Origin: an uncultured Pelagibacteraceae bacterium
GTDB taxonomy: Bacteria > Pseudomonadota > Alphaproteobacteria > Pelagibacterales > Pelagibacteraceae
Length of the DNA stretch: 64,000 bases
Assembly (NCBI GenBank): GCA_902583075.1
Contig: CACHUN010000001.1
Location: 62,001-126,000 of the forward strand
Direction of reading: 5' to 3'
Shown here: positions 1 through 8,997 of the stretch, piece after piece
Layout of the letters: each line of letters opens with the position of its first letter
Position numbering within the stretch: position 1 is the first letter of the stretch
Made by a program: the position numbers and the translations under genes
The notes under the pieces: generated by a model
What the model was told of the DNA's origin: nothing
Seen by the model: only the letters and a program-made list of their open reading frames with translations
Database searches by the model: none

Positions 1-284
1 GATAATTTTATAAAATTTTCACCAAAATCGCTATTTTTTTCACACATTCTTTTATTATCTTCAATATCCCAAAGTTTTGCATTTATTGCCTTTAATTCTT
101 CATAAAGTTTTTTTAGTTCGTCATTTAGAGATATGTTGTCATCTAATTGTTTTGTTAAAACTAGATATTCATCATTAATAAATATTAAATTATCAGAGTC
201 TTTAATTTTATCTTTTTTGATTTCTAAAATTGAAATTTTATCTAAAAGTTCACCTACTGAAACTTCAACTAAAATTTTATTCAT
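1..284 (-). CDS. DUF6165-like protein, partial (C-terminus beyond window start)
   Basis: The minus-strand frame starts at the ATG complementary to 282-284 and stays open to the window edge, giving the first 94 residues. The product begins MNKILVEVSVGELLDKISIL and continues with a charged, helix-rich LEIKKDKI segment. From memory this opening (S-V-G-E-L-L-D-K-I-x-I-L-E-I-K) matches DUF6165, a family of unknown function often found near glycosyltransferases and LPS genes. It is divergent from the glycosyltransferase at 317, with 32 bases between the two start codons, so their promoters must overlap. An open frame on the opposite strand (133-324) is only its shadow. Confidence 0.72.
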   Translation of the reverse strand, partial: MNKILVEVSVGELLDKISILEIKKDKIKDSDNLIFINDEYLVLTKQLDDNISLNDELKKLYEELKAINAKLWDIEDNKRMCEKNSDFGENFIKL

Positions 285-316
285 AAATAAACATAGTGTG
301 TTAAGTTGTTTGAAAT

Positions 317-1258
317 ATGTCTAATATTCTTATAATTAAGCATGGATCTTTAGGTGATATAGCCCAGGCGAGTGGTGCAATTCAAGATATTTCTGATTTT
401 TACAAAGGTGATAAAGTTTATTTATTAACATCAAAGCCTTTCATTGACCTTTTCAAGAAAAATCCATATTTAGAGGACATAATTTTGGATAAGAGATTAT
501 CAAGATTTAATCTAATTTATTTATTCAATCTCATGCGCAAATTAAAAAAATACAGATTTGTAAAAGTTTTTGATTTACAAAATTCTTCTCGTTCAAGTTT
601 CTATAAAAAAATATTGTTTCCAAATGCTAGTAATCTTGTTTGGTCGTCTTCTGAAACTACGTTGCCCAAAGATAAATCCAAGGATGAATTTGATAAAAAT
701 CCTGTTTTAGATAGATTTAAACATCAATTAGAAACATCTGGAGTTAATACTAAATACACTATGTTTCCTGATTTTAAGTGGGCTTGTTCCAATATTGAAA
801 ATATAAAAAAAAAATTTGATTTAAATAAATACATAATTTTATTCCCTTTTTGCTCTACACATTTGCAGATTAAAAAATGGCCTAGCTACAATAAACTTAT
901 AGATTTAATTAAGGATAAATTTAAAGACGAATACAAAATCATAGTAGCTCCAGGTCCTAATGAAATTAATATGACAAAAGAAATCAATGCTATTCCAATT
1001 TTGAAAGAAAATATATCTTTAGATATTTCTGAACTTGCCACATTAATAAAAGAAAGTTCTTTCGTTGTTGCAAATGATACAGGACCTGCGCATATGGCAG
1101 CACATTTGAATGTAAAAGGAGTAGCTTTATTTGGCTCTCACACTACTGCATATAAAGTCAGCATAGAAAGAGAAAATTTTAAAGCTATCCAAGTACCAAA
1201 TTTAAATAAGTTATCTTCCGAAAAAGTTTTTGAATATTTAATAAAATCTTTAAATTAA
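317..1258 (+). CDS. Glycosyltransferase family 9 (heptosyltransferase-like) protein
   Basis: The 313-residue protein begins with the Rossmann-like strand and loop ILIIKHGSLGDIAQ (residues 4-17), typical of GT9 enzymes such as ADP-heptose:LPS heptosyltransferases. It ends with the nucleotide-sugar binding signature ANDTGPAHMAAHL (about 252-264). The family transfers a heptose or related sugar to lipid A core in the cytoplasm. The donor and acceptor here cannot be read from sequence. The stop codon overlaps the next start by one base (TAATG at 1256-1260), so translation of the following transporter is probably coupled. The neighbouring DUF6165-like gene fits an envelope-polysaccharide setting. 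Confidence 0.85.
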   Translation: MSNILIIKHGSLGDIAQASGAIQDISDFYKGDKVYLLTSKPFIDLFKKNPYLEDIILDKRLSRFNLIYLFNLMRKLKKYRFVKVFDLQNSSRSSFYKKILFPNASNLVWSSSETTLPKDKSKDEFDKNPVLDRFKHQLETSGVNTKYTMFPDFKWACSNIENIKKKFDLNKYIILFPFCSTHLQIKKWPSYNKLIDLIKDKFKDEYKIIVAPGPNEINMTKEINAIPILKENISLDISELATLIKESSFVVANDTGPAHMAAHLNVKGVALFGSHTTAYKVSIERENFKAIQVPNLNKLSSEKVFEYLIKSLN

Positions 1259-2001
1259 TGGAAATAAATTTCCTATTTTTTATAAGTGTTGTTCCTGCAA
1301 TAATTTTGTATGGTATTGCAAAGTCTGGTTTAGGAGGTTCAATATCATTAATATCTGTTCCATTGATGACAGTTGCAATGCCATTACAGCAAGCATTAGC
1401 AATTATTTTACCAATTTTAATTTTTTCAGACATGATTGCTGTTTACAGATTTAGAAGAGAGTTTAATTTAAGTATACTAAAGGTAATTGTCCCGTTTGCA
1501 GGAATAGGAATTCTAATTGGTTCCTTTACATTCAATCATTTTTCAGAGGATTTACTTAAATTAATAGTTGGAATAATGGGATTTTTATTTGCTGGACATT
1601 ATTTTTTGTTTAAAAAAGAAAAGACAGTTCCGGATAAGCAAAATTTTTTCAAGGGTGCAATTTGTTCATCTATTGCTGGATTTTCAAGTTTTTGTGTTCA
1701 TGCTGGAGGCACACCCACAAGTCTTTATTTACTTCCATTAAGGTTAAAAAAAGAAATTTATGTAGGAACTAGAATTATATTTTTTAGTTGTGTCAACCTA
1801 ATAAAACTACCTTTGTATATTTATCTATCAATGATGAATCTTGATACTTTGTTTCAATCAGTATCCCTTTTTCCATTAGCTTTAATTGGAATATTTATTG
1901 GATATCAATTGCTCAAAATTATAGAAGAAAATTTGTTTTATAACATTATCTATGTTTTAATTCTTGTCAGTAGCACAAAATTAATATTTGATTTTGTTTA
2001 A
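1258..2001 (+). CDS. TauE/SafE family membrane transporter
   Basis: This 247-residue hydrophobic protein has about eight membrane segments. It carries the two-halved glycine motif pattern of the TauE/SafE (DUF81) family: the N-terminal GIAKSGLGGSISLISVP and a central AGFSSFCVHAGGTPTS region. Family members are proposed to export sulfite, sulfoacetate or other small organic anions. The substrate is unknown here. The start ATG overlaps the GT9 stop codon. Its 3' end overlaps the convergent AbrB-like gene by four bases. Confidence 0.85.
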   Translation: MEINFLFFISVVPAIILYGIAKSGLGGSISLISVPLMTVAMPLQQALAIILPILIFSDMIAVYRFRREFNLSILKVIVPFAGIGILIGSFTFNHFSEDLLKLIVGIMGFLFAGHYFLFKKEKTVPDKQNFFKGAICSSIAGFSSFCVHAGGTPTSLYLLPLRLKKEIYVGTRIIFFSCVNLIKLPLYIYLSMMNLDTLFQSVSLFPLALIGIFIGYQLLKIIEENLFYNIIYVLILVSSTKLIFDFV

Positions 2002-3077
2002 ATTTTGTTTTTTTTAATTGAGTTGTTGCCAAATTTTTTAAGCAAAAAAGGTAAAAATGCTACAATTATTAATATTCTTAAAAAATGATGATAACTAACA
2101 AAAATTGGGTCAATATTATAAGCAACGCTAATTACAACCATTTCATGAATTCCTCCTGGAGCAAAACTTAAAAAAGTTGGAATAAAATCAAAACCTAAGT
2201 ACTGAAGAAAGTATGCTGTAACCATTGCAACAACAACTAATATTGAGCACACAATTATTCCATGAAAAATATAAAAGAATAATTCATTAAGCCTTAATCC
2301 ATTTAATCTACTACCAAGAGCCGTACCTAAAAAAATAAAGGCTATATTTATTACTATGTCTGGAAATCTAGAATTAACAATCTCAAAAGTGTAAAATAAA
2401 CCTGATAAAGCCATAGCTCCAACTAGTATCGGTGAAGGGATATTAAATTTTTTCAGTAATATAGAAAATAAATAACAAATAATTATTAGAAAAAATACTT
2501 CTACAAAATATCTCAAATCATAAATATTTTCATAGTTATAACCTGCGATTTCAGAGAAACCTAAATTACTAATAAATAATATAGGTACAAAACTTACGAT
2601 AAATATAACTCTAGTAGCCTGAGGAATTAAAACTTGTTTATGATTTTCTTTTTTTCCATACTCTAAAAGTGCTGCAGCTATTGGAACAAATGCTCCAGGT
2701 AGAGCTGCAAGTGTTGCAATAAACTTATCAAATTTACAAACTTTAACAAAATAATATCCTGCTAAAATAGTGCTAACTACTGTGCAAACAACCATTGCCA
2801 TAGATGAGAATATCCATAAATGAATCTTATATAATAAAGATACATTCAACGTACCGCCTAAAATAATACCTACAATTAGAAAAACTGGATTAAGTAATTT
2901 TGTAGAGAATTCAATTTTAAAATTAGTAAAAGCAATACACAGATTTAAACCTAAAGCACCTAGCAACCAAGGCAGTGGAAGACCAATGAGAGTTCCAATA
3001 TAACCTCCAATTACTCCTATGATTAAAGCCTTATAACTAATGTTAAGCTCATTTAATAATCTTTTAAATGGAATCAC
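1998..3077 (-). CDS. AbrB family membrane protein
   Basis: The 359-residue integral membrane protein has around ten hydrophobic segments and the AbrB (Pfam 'putative ammonia monooxygenase') pattern. Two related halves each carry a G-x-P-x-P-W/ILVGA-like turn: GLPLPWLLGALGLN near residue 32 and NIPSPILVGAMALSG in the second half. A conserved segment AALPGAFVPIAA follows in the first half, and FLSFAPGGIHEMVV near the end. Despite the old Pfam label it is not a monooxygenase; family members are transporter-like and of unclear substrate. It ends convergently with the TauE gene and is divergent from the tctC promoter. Confidence 0.82.
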   Translation of the reverse strand: MIPFKRLLNELNISYKALIIGVIGGYIGTLIGLPLPWLLGALGLNLCIAFTNFKIEFSTKLLNPVFLIVGIILGGTLNVSLLYKIHLWIFSSMAMVVCTVVSTILAGYYFVKVCKFDKFIATLAALPGAFVPIAAALLEYGKKENHKQVLIPQATRVIFIVSFVPILFISNLGFSEIAGYNYENIYDLRYFVEVFFLIIICYLFSILLKKFNIPSPILVGAMALSGLFYTFEIVNSRFPDIVINIAFIFLGTALGSRLNGLRLNELFFYIFHGIIVCSILVVVAMVTAYFLQYLGFDFIPTFLSFAPGGIHEMVVISVAYNIDPIFVSYHHFLRILIIVAFLPFLLKKFGNNSIKKNKI

Positions 3078-3104
3078 GTTTAATATTTAAATAATAAATC
3101 TTCA

Positions 3105-3133
3105 TTGACACCGAATTTTAATTTCTGTTTAAT
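3105..3133 (+). promoter_or_regulatory. Candidate sigma-70 promoter of tctC
   Basis: TTGACA at 3105-3110 is followed after 17 bases by TTTAAT at 3128-3133. A good ribosome binding site (AGGAGAG, 3153-3159) lies six bases before the tctC ATG. The intergenic gap from the divergent AbrB gene is 88 bases, so this is the natural promoter site. The -10 is weak and could instead be read as TAATAA at 3130. Confidence 0.5.
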
Positions 3134-3165
3134 AACTAATTATAATTATAATAGGAGAGAAAATA

Positions 3166-4146
3166 ATGAAACTAATTAAATCAATAATTTCAGTTTTATT
3201 CTCAGCAATTCTAATACTTTCAGCTACAACAACTAGTTCAATAGCAATTGATAAATTGCATTTTGTAATTGGTGGTGGTGCTGGTGGTGGTTGGGATGGA
3301 ACTGCTAGAGGTACTGGAGAAGCTTTAACAAAAGCTGGAATGTTAAAAAGTGCATCATTTGAAAATATGTCAGGTGGTGGTGGTGGAAAAGCATTAGCTT
3401 ATATGATTAATAATAAGCCTGCAAATACAGTCTTAGTTCAATCAACACCATTAGTTTTAAGATCAATTACAAGACACAAAGGTTATGTAAGTGGAAGTGG
3501 AACTTTATCATACAAAGATGTTGTGCCAATAGCTGGCGTCATTGGTGATTACGGCGCGATAGCAGTTGCTAAAAATTCACCTTATAAAAACTTTAAAGAT
3601 GTAGTTGATGCGTACAAAAAAGATGCAAGCTCTATTAAAATGGCTGGTGGATCAGTAAGAGGAAGTATGGACCATTTAATTGGTGCTTTAGCTTTCCAAG
3701 CTGCTGGTGCTAATCCAAATGATGTTGCTTATATTCCTTATGATGCTGGTGGAAAAGCTTTAGCTGGACTTTTATCTGGGGAAACACAAATTATCTCTAC
3801 TGGTTTAGGTGAGCTTATGGGTGCAAGAGACCAAGTAAGAATTATTGGTATTACAGCTCCTTCAAGAGTTTCTGATGCTCCAGATGCACCAACTCTTAAA
3901 GAACAAGGTTATGATGTACAATTTGTTAACTGGAGAGGTTTCTTTGGACCTCCAGGAATGAGCAATGCAGATAAATCTAAAATTGCTAAAATGTTAGGTG
4001 ATGTACAAAAAACTTCTGAATGGGAAACTGTTAGAGCAAGAAATGCATGGGTTAATATTTACAATCCAGAAGGTAAGTTTGTCTCTTTCTTAGAAAAACA
4101 AACTGAAGAAATGACAGCTCTTATGAAAAAATTAGGAGTTATATAA
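3166..4146 (+). CDS. tctC: TTT transporter periplasmic binding protein (TctC/Bug family)
   Basis: The 326-residue protein has a signal peptide (hydrophobic residues 9-27, probably cut near TSSIA). The Bug/TctC fold then shows in the early ligand-loop region VIGGGAGGGWDGTARG (34-49) and the later SVRGSMDHLIGALAF and GGKALAGLLSGE segments. It binds a small carboxylate or related compound in the periplasm and hands it to TctA/TctB. The substrate cannot be named. It heads a four-gene operon with tctB, tctA and a Tat-exported amine oxidase. A terminator-like hairpin follows directly, suggesting it is made in excess over the membrane parts. Confidence 0.92.
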   Translation: MKLIKSIISVLFSAILILSATTTSSIAIDKLHFVIGGGAGGGWDGTARGTGEALTKAGMLKSASFENMSGGGGGKALAYMINNKPANTVLVQSTPLVLRSITRHKGYVSGSGTLSYKDVVPIAGVIGDYGAIAVAKNSPYKNFKDVVDAYKKDASSIKMAGGSVRGSMDHLIGALAFQAAGANPNDVAYIPYDAGGKALAGLLSGETQIISTGLGELMGARDQVRIIGITAPSRVSDAPDAPTLKEQGYDVQFVNWRGFFGPPGMSNADKSKIAKMLGDVQKTSEWETVRARNAWVNIYNPEGKFVSFLEKQTEEMTALMKKLGVI

Positions 4147-4168
4147 TCTTTACGATTATTAAATATTA

Positions 4169-4215
4169 GAGCAGTGAATATAAATACTACAAAAGTTATA
4201 TCACTGCTCTTTTTT
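4169..4215 (+). terminator. Terminator-like hairpin spanning the tctB start
   Basis: GAGCAGTGA at 4169-4177 pairs perfectly with TCACTGCTC at 4201-4209. Four further bases (TATA on both sides) can extend the stem around one bulge. Six T residues (4210-4215) follow. The predicted tctB start codon GTG (4174-4176) lies inside the 5' arm. This would act as a partial terminator or attenuator after tctC, and as a lid on tctB initiation. Confidence 0.7.
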
Positions 4216-4644
4216 ATATTTTCAGCATTTTATTTATATACAGCTTATCAAATTCAAGTCTTTGCATTCGATGAAAATGCTCCCTTTAATGCAAGAACAT
4301 TCCCAATTTATCTAGGATACACAGGGCTTTTTTTTTCAGGATTAAAAATAATTTTACCAGATCCTAATACAATAAAAGTACAACATAAAACTTTAGAATA
4401 TAAAAAAACAGCAATACTTATTGTTATTGCAATAATTTATGGTGCTACAATCTTAAAAGTTGGTTATTTTTTAACAACATCATTATTTTTGTTCTCATCA
4501 TATTATTTTTTAGGAGAGAGAAGATGGGTCTTAATGTTTTTATTGTCTTTTCCTTTTGTAGCAGCCTTTATGTATTTGCTTCATGGCGTTCTTGATATTT
4601 ATTTAAGAGATCCATTCTTACAATCAATTGGAGTAATGGGATGA
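4174..4644 (+). CDS. tctB: TTT transporter small membrane subunit TctB
   Basis: This 156-residue protein has about four membrane helices. It shows the TctB layout: a first helix at once (residues 8-26), then an NARTFPIYLGYTGLFFSG segment around 39-56 and two closing helix pairs. TctB is the poorly understood small subunit that works with the large TctA channel. The only usable start that keeps helix 1 whole is GTG at 4174. It has no Shine-Dalgarno sequence and sits within the hairpin stem that follows tctC. The stop overlaps the tctA ATG (ATGA, 4641-4644), so tctA is translationally coupled to it. Confidence 0.85.
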   Translation: MNINTTKVISLLFFIFSAFYLYTAYQIQVFAFDENAPFNARTFPIYLGYTGLFFSGLKIILPDPNTIKVQHKTLEYKKTAILIVIAIIYGATILKVGYFLTTSLFLFSSYYFLGERRWVLMFLLSFPFVAAFMYLLHGVLDIYLRDPFLQSIGVMG

Positions 4645-6137
4645 TAGAGGGGATACTAATTGGTTTAACAACAGCTCTTACTTTTCAAAATATTTTAATG
4701 GTAATGGTTGGTTGTTTTTTTGGAACAATTATTGGAATGTTACCAGGACTTGGTCCAATGACAGCGATAGCTTTAATGATACCAATTACTTATGGTTTTG
4801 ATCCAGCAACTGGTTTAATTTTAATGGCAGGAGTTTACTATGGTGCAGTATTTGGAGGTTCTACGTCATCAATTTTGTTAAACGCACCTGGTGTTCCGGG
4901 AACTGTCGCTACATCATTTGATGGTTACCCAATGGCTCAACAAGGTAAAGCGGGAAAAGCATTAGCAATAGCCGCCTGGAGTTCATTTGCTGGTGGCACG
5001 TTGTCAGCAATATATTTATTATTTATGGCTCCAAGTTTATCGAAAGTAAGCTTATCTTTTAGATCCCCTGATTATTTTGCGTTAATGATTTTAGGTCTAA
5101 CTGCTATCGCAGCATTTTCATCTAAGGGTCAGTTTTTAAAAGCTATGATGATGGTAGTACTTGGTTTAATGCTTGCATCTGTTGGTCAAGATAGCTTATC
5201 TGATATTACAAGATTTACATTTAATAATATGAATTTAACAGATGGAATTAGCTTTGTTCTTGTTGTTATGGCAACTTTTGCGATGAGTGAGGCTTTAACC
5301 ATAATCTTGAAAAGAAATGACCCCACAAGTGCTGCTAAGCAAGTGTCATTAACAGAACTTGGTTCAATTAAAATTAATAAAGAAGAAAGAACCAAAATGT
5401 ACAAGACAATTCCAAGATCATCAGTAATTGGTTTTTTAATTGGTGTTTTGCCTGGAGCAGGGGCTACTATTGCTTCTTTTTTAGCTTACGGAATGGAAAG
5501 AAATATTGTCAACGATGAAGAAAAAGAAAAATTCGGCAAGGGAAGTGTTAATGGTTTGTCAGCTCCAGAAACAGCAAATAATGCAGCCTGTTCAGGGTCA
5601 TTTGTACCTATGCTTACATTGGGAATACCCGGTAGTGGAACAACTGCTGTAATGTTAGGAGCTTTATTAGGTTTCGGAGTTCAGCCTGGTCCAAGACTAT
5701 ATATGACTAATCCAGAAATATTTTGGTCAATTATAATGTCAATGTATATAGGGATGTTAATATTATTAATATTAAATCTTCCTCTAATTCCTTACATCGC
5801 AAGAATCCTTGCGGTTCCAAAAAATTATTTAATCCCGTTAATCCTATTTTTTTCTATTACCGGAATTTATGTAATGTCTTTCAATAATTTTGATATTTAT
5901 TTGATGATTGGAATTGCAGTTGTTGCAACATTTTTAAGACTATATGATTTTCCTATGCCACCTCTAATACTTGCCTTTGTATTAGGAGGTCTTATGGAGG
6001 AAAATTTAAGACGATCTTTGCTATTAAGCAACGGATCATGGGAGTTTCTATGGGACAGAACACTTACGTTGTGTATTCTTTTAACGACTATTTTAATAGT
6101 TGTCTGGCATTTTTATAAATCTATAATAAGAAAATGA
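4641..6137 (+). CDS. tctA: TTT transporter large membrane subunit TctA
   Basis: The 498-residue protein has about twelve membrane segments and the twin TctA signatures. These are GMLPGLGPMTAIALMIP in the first half (about 32-48) and GVLPGAGATIASFLAYG in the second. It also has VFGGSTSSILLNAPG and ETANNAACSGSFVPMLTLGIPGSG-type loops (quoted here only in part). These repeats form the substrate path of the tripartite tricarboxylate transporter, driven by an ion gradient. It overlaps tctB upstream by four bases and the amine oxidase downstream by four bases, so all are likely one operon. Confidence 0.95.
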   Translation: MIEGILIGLTTALTFQNILMVMVGCFFGTIIGMLPGLGPMTAIALMIPITYGFDPATGLILMAGVYYGAVFGGSTSSILLNAPGVPGTVATSFDGYPMAQQGKAGKALAIAAWSSFAGGTLSAIYLLFMAPSLSKVSLSFRSPDYFALMILGLTAIAAFSSKGQFLKAMMMVVLGLMLASVGQDSLSDITRFTFNNMNLTDGISFVLVVMATFAMSEALTIILKRNDPTSAAKQVSLTELGSIKINKEERTKMYKTIPRSSVIGFLIGVLPGAGATIASFLAYGMERNIVNDEEKEKFGKGSVNGLSAPETANNAACSGSFVPMLTLGIPGSGTTAVMLGALLGFGVQPGPRLYMTNPEIFWSIIMSMYIGMLILLILNLPLIPYIARILAVPKNYLIPLILFFSITGIYVMSFNNFDIYLMIGIAVVATFLRLYDFPMPPLILAFVLGGLMEENLRRSLLLSNGSWEFLWDRTLTLCILLTTILIVVWHFYKSIIRK

Positions 6138-7483
6138 TTAACAGAAGAAAATTTCTAAAAACATCTTTATCGTCATTAGCATTATTAAGCCTACCTAAAA
6201 TATCCCTCGCTCAAAATAATTACGATGTTGTAGTAATTGGTGCTGGAGCTTCTGGATTAGCTGCAACTTCAAATTTAATGGCATCGGGCAAATCTGTACT
6301 ATGTATTGAAGCAATGAGTAGAAAAGGTGGAAGATGCTACACTGATAATTCTATTTTTGGCGTTCCATATGATATGGGTGCTCACTGGTTACATCAATAC
6401 AGTAAAAACCAAATAGCAGAATTTGGCAAAAAACATAAAGATAAATTTAATATCTACAAAGATAAAGAGCCTTTGATGATTTATGATGGAGAAAAGAAAA
6501 TTAAGGGCTTTAAGCTTGGTTCACTGTATTCAAAAGTTGAAAAGAAACAATGGAAAAAAAATGATATTCCATCAAAAGATGAGCCTTTTATGAGCCAAAT
6601 TCCAGAAAAATGGAAAAAGAATAAATGGTTTCATTCTGTCCATCAATTGCTTGGTCCTTGTCAGCCAGCTGTGGACTTTGATGATTATACTTTAAACGAT
6701 GGTCATACTAATGGGACACATCAAGGCGAGGGAGATGGATATGTAAAAGAGGGATATGGAACTTTACTAGCCTATTACAGGAGAAATGTACCAGTTAAAT
6801 TAAAAACTGTGGTAAATGAAATTAAATGGGGCGGTAAAGGTGTGCAAATAGAAACAAATCAAGGAACTATAAGTGCAAAAACATGCGTGGTAACAGTTTC
6901 AGTAGCAGTATTAAATGCTGGAAAAATAAAATTTAGTCCTGCACTACCCCTAGGAAAATACGAGGCATTTGATGGCATAAGATTAGGAACTTACAACCAC
7001 ATTACATTTCAGCTAAAAGACGATTTTTATAAAGAATACAAAGTGAAGAATGATACATATTTTGTAAATAGAATTGAAAATACAATAAACGGATCTCCTG
7101 CTGGTTCGTGTGCAACGCTTAAAATTTCAGGAACTAATATTTCATATTTTGATGTAGGAGGAAAATTTGCTCAGCATTTAGAGGCTGAAGGTAAAGATGC
7201 TTCTATTGATTTTGTATTAAATAGGCTTCGATCAGCATTTGGGTCTAAAATTGATAAATATTTCATAAAAGCACATGTAACAGCATGGGGAAAAAACCCA
7301 TTTACACTTGGATCATATTCAAGCGCCATACCTGGAAAATCTCATTTAAGAAAAAAATTAAAAATACCAGTTGCAAACAAATTATTCTTTGCTGGTGAAG
7401 CAACCACAGGGGTTTTTGCAACATGCCATGGAGCAGATCTAAGTGGTGAAAGAGCTGCGAAACAAGTTTTAAATTTTATTTAA
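6134..7483 (+). CDS. Tat-exported flavin amine oxidase (NAD(P)/FAD-dependent oxidoreductase)
   Basis: The 449-residue protein begins with a twin-arginine signal, NRRKFLK at residues 3-9, and a hydrophobic stretch ending near SLAQ. The mature part opens with a dinucleotide-binding fold (VVVIGAGASGLAA, 32-44) and the GGR motif (KGGRCYTD). It closes with the amine-oxidase FAD motif FFAGEATTG followed by HGADLSGERAA. It should oxidise an amine or amino acid in the periplasm, giving an aldehyde or keto acid, ammonia and peroxide. The four-base overlap with tctA ties it to that transporter, which may import its product. The exact substrate is unknown. Confidence 0.82.
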   Translation: MINRRKFLKTSLSSLALLSLPKISLAQNNYDVVVIGAGASGLAATSNLMASGKSVLCIEAMSRKGGRCYTDNSIFGVPYDMGAHWLHQYSKNQIAEFGKKHKDKFNIYKDKEPLMIYDGEKKIKGFKLGSLYSKVEKKQWKKNDIPSKDEPFMSQIPEKWKKNKWFHSVHQLLGPCQPAVDFDDYTLNDGHTNGTHQGEGDGYVKEGYGTLLAYYRRNVPVKLKTVVNEIKWGGKGVQIETNQGTISAKTCVVTVSVAVLNAGKIKFSPALPLGKYEAFDGIRLGTYNHITFQLKDDFYKEYKVKNDTYFVNRIENTINGSPAGSCATLKISGTNISYFDVGGKFAQHLEAEGKDASIDFVLNRLRSAFGSKIDKYFIKAHVTAWGKNPFTLGSYSSAIPGKSHLRKKLKIPVANKLFFAGEATTGVFATCHGADLSGERAAKQVLNFI

Positions 7484-7899
7484 GTAATATAAATTTTATC
7501 TGATAAACCGTAACAAAGTATAGCCATCATAATTAAAAAGACTGTAGGCGCTATAATGCCTTCATTTGTAGCTTTTTCATTAAGACCAGTTTTATCAATT
7601 TTAAGTGAGTAGAAATTTGTTCCTAAAACACATGCATGAATAATAAATATTAAATTAAAAAAGGCCCAAGTTCCCTCAACTCCATTTGGTCTTACAAACA
7701 TAATATAAATAGCCATTATTACCCAACCAAGCATTAGCGCTCCAACAAATCTAATCATTACAGCTGCACTGTGATCTATACCAAACTTATCCATAAATTT
7801 TTTGGTTCCAACAATTGTTTGAAAACAATATGCAGCTATTCCTATAAAATGTGCAAGAAAGATAATTAAGTAAAAAATATTGTTAAACTTTGCAATCAT
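7480..7899 (-). CDS. Four-helix membrane protein, unknown function
   Basis: The 139-residue protein has four clear hydrophobic segments (about 7-27, 45-67, 78-98 and 114-133), joined by short polar loops such as TKKFMDKFGIDHS and SLKIDKTGLNEK. I do not recognise a family. It overlaps the amine oxidase tail-to-tail by four bases and lies nine bases after the GT4 gene on the same strand. It is therefore probably the last gene of the thioredoxin-GT4 transcript. Confidence 0.65.
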   Translation of the reverse strand: MIAKFNNIFYLIIFLAHFIGIAAYCFQTIVGTKKFMDKFGIDHSAAVMIRFVGALMLGWVIMAIYIMFVRPNGVEGTWAFFNLIFIIHACVLGTNFYSLKIDKTGLNEKATNEGIIAPTVFLIMMAILCYGLSDKIYIT

Positions 7900-7908
7900 G
7901 TATCTATT

Positions 7909-8991
7909 TTATAAGATTCTCTTATATTTTTCAATTATCTTATCCCATAGAAAGTTTGTAGAATTAATTTTTGCTTCTTTGCCATACTCTAGATATTTAT
8001 TTTCTTTAAAAAGAGTATCTATACTTGCGTAAATGTCCTCTAGTTTGTTACCATCGCATATTAAACCAGTTTTTTCATGAATTATTGCATCTGAAGCTCC
8101 TCCATCTTTACCACCAATTGAGGGGATACCATATTGTGCAGCCTCGACATAAGCAATACCAAAACCTTCAACTGACTTTTTATAAATTATTGAAGGCATT
8201 ACAAAAATATCTGACTTAGAAATAAGAGCATTTTTTAAATCTGAAGGAATATCTTTTAAGAAAATTACTTGTTCTTCTAATTTAAGTTCAATTACTAATT
8301 TTTTTAATTTTTCCTCTTCCTCACCGTATCCGACACATGTATAGACAATTTCGGGATAAATTTCTTTTAGATTTCTAACAGCCATAATTACTTTTTCATG
8401 ATTTTTTCTTTTATCGAATCTAGAAACTGTAATTATTCTATATTTTTTGCCTTTAAGTATTTCTTCTGCCTCATTCAAATATTTTTCAGGAACTTCAACG
8501 GCTGAATCAACACCAGGATTAATAACAACTATTTTTCTTTCATCTACTCCAAGATCTATAGCTAAGTTTTTTGTATAATTTGAATTAGCAACAACATGAT
8601 CTACATTATTTAAAACTGATAAAACTTTCTTATTTAATCCAGAGCCTTTAGGGTGATTTATTTCCTTTGAATGAATTAGACAGATTTTTTTTTTATTTGT
8701 TTTGATTAATTCTAAACTTTTCCAATGATCAGCGATTATACATTGTACCTTATTATTTTGCTCAAGATAATCATTAATCATATATGATTTTCTATATTTT
8801 CTAATTAGCTTCATTCCACTGACTCTTTCTATTGAAAATGAAACTGTATTGTCAAACTCTTCATGATTTTCATGATAGTCTGCAAAAACTTTTATAAGAT
8901 TAAGTTTTGAAAGAGACCTTGCCAGTCCCCACATTAAATTTTGCATACCTCCTAATTCTGGAGGAAAAGTTCTAGTTACTATTAAATACAT
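7909..8991 (-). CDS. Glycosyltransferase family 4 protein
   Basis: The 360-residue GT-B protein has an N-terminal acceptor domain beginning TRTFPPELGGMQNLMWGLA (residues 6-24). The C-terminal donor domain carries ITVSRFDKRKNHEKVI (near 190) and the E-x7-E nucleotide-sugar motif EGFGIAYVEAAQYGIPSIGG (near 282). It probably adds a hexose to a lipid or polysaccharide on the cytoplasmic side of the membrane; donor and acceptor are unknown. It lies six bases after the thioredoxin-like gene and nine bases before the membrane-protein gene, all on the minus strand. Confidence 0.88.
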   Translation of the reverse strand: MYLIVTRTFPPELGGMQNLMWGLARSLSKLNLIKVFADYHENHEEFDNTVSFSIERVSGMKLIRKYRKSYMINDYLEQNNKVQCIIADHWKSLELIKTNKKKICLIHSKEINHPKGSGLNKKVLSVLNNVDHVVANSNYTKNLAIDLGVDERKIVVINPGVDSAVEVPEKYLNEAEEILKGKKYRIITVSRFDKRKNHEKVIMAVRNLKEIYPEIVYTCVGYGEEEEKLKKLVIELKLEEQVIFLKDIPSDLKNALISKSDIFVMPSIIYKKSVEGFGIAYVEAAQYGIPSIGGKDGGASDAIIHEKTGLICDGNKLEDIYASIDTLFKENKYLEYGKEAKINSTNFLWDKIIEKYKRIL

Positions 8992-8997
8992 TAGTTG

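Noticed and set aside
133-324. Plus-strand open frame over the DUF6165-like gene
   Set aside because: It is antisense to a better coding frame with a recognisable N-terminal motif and has no homology I recognise.
1998-3077. Ammonia monooxygenase annotation for the AbrB-type protein
   Set aside because: The Pfam name is historical. The protein is an all-helical membrane transporter-like protein with no monooxygenase residues.
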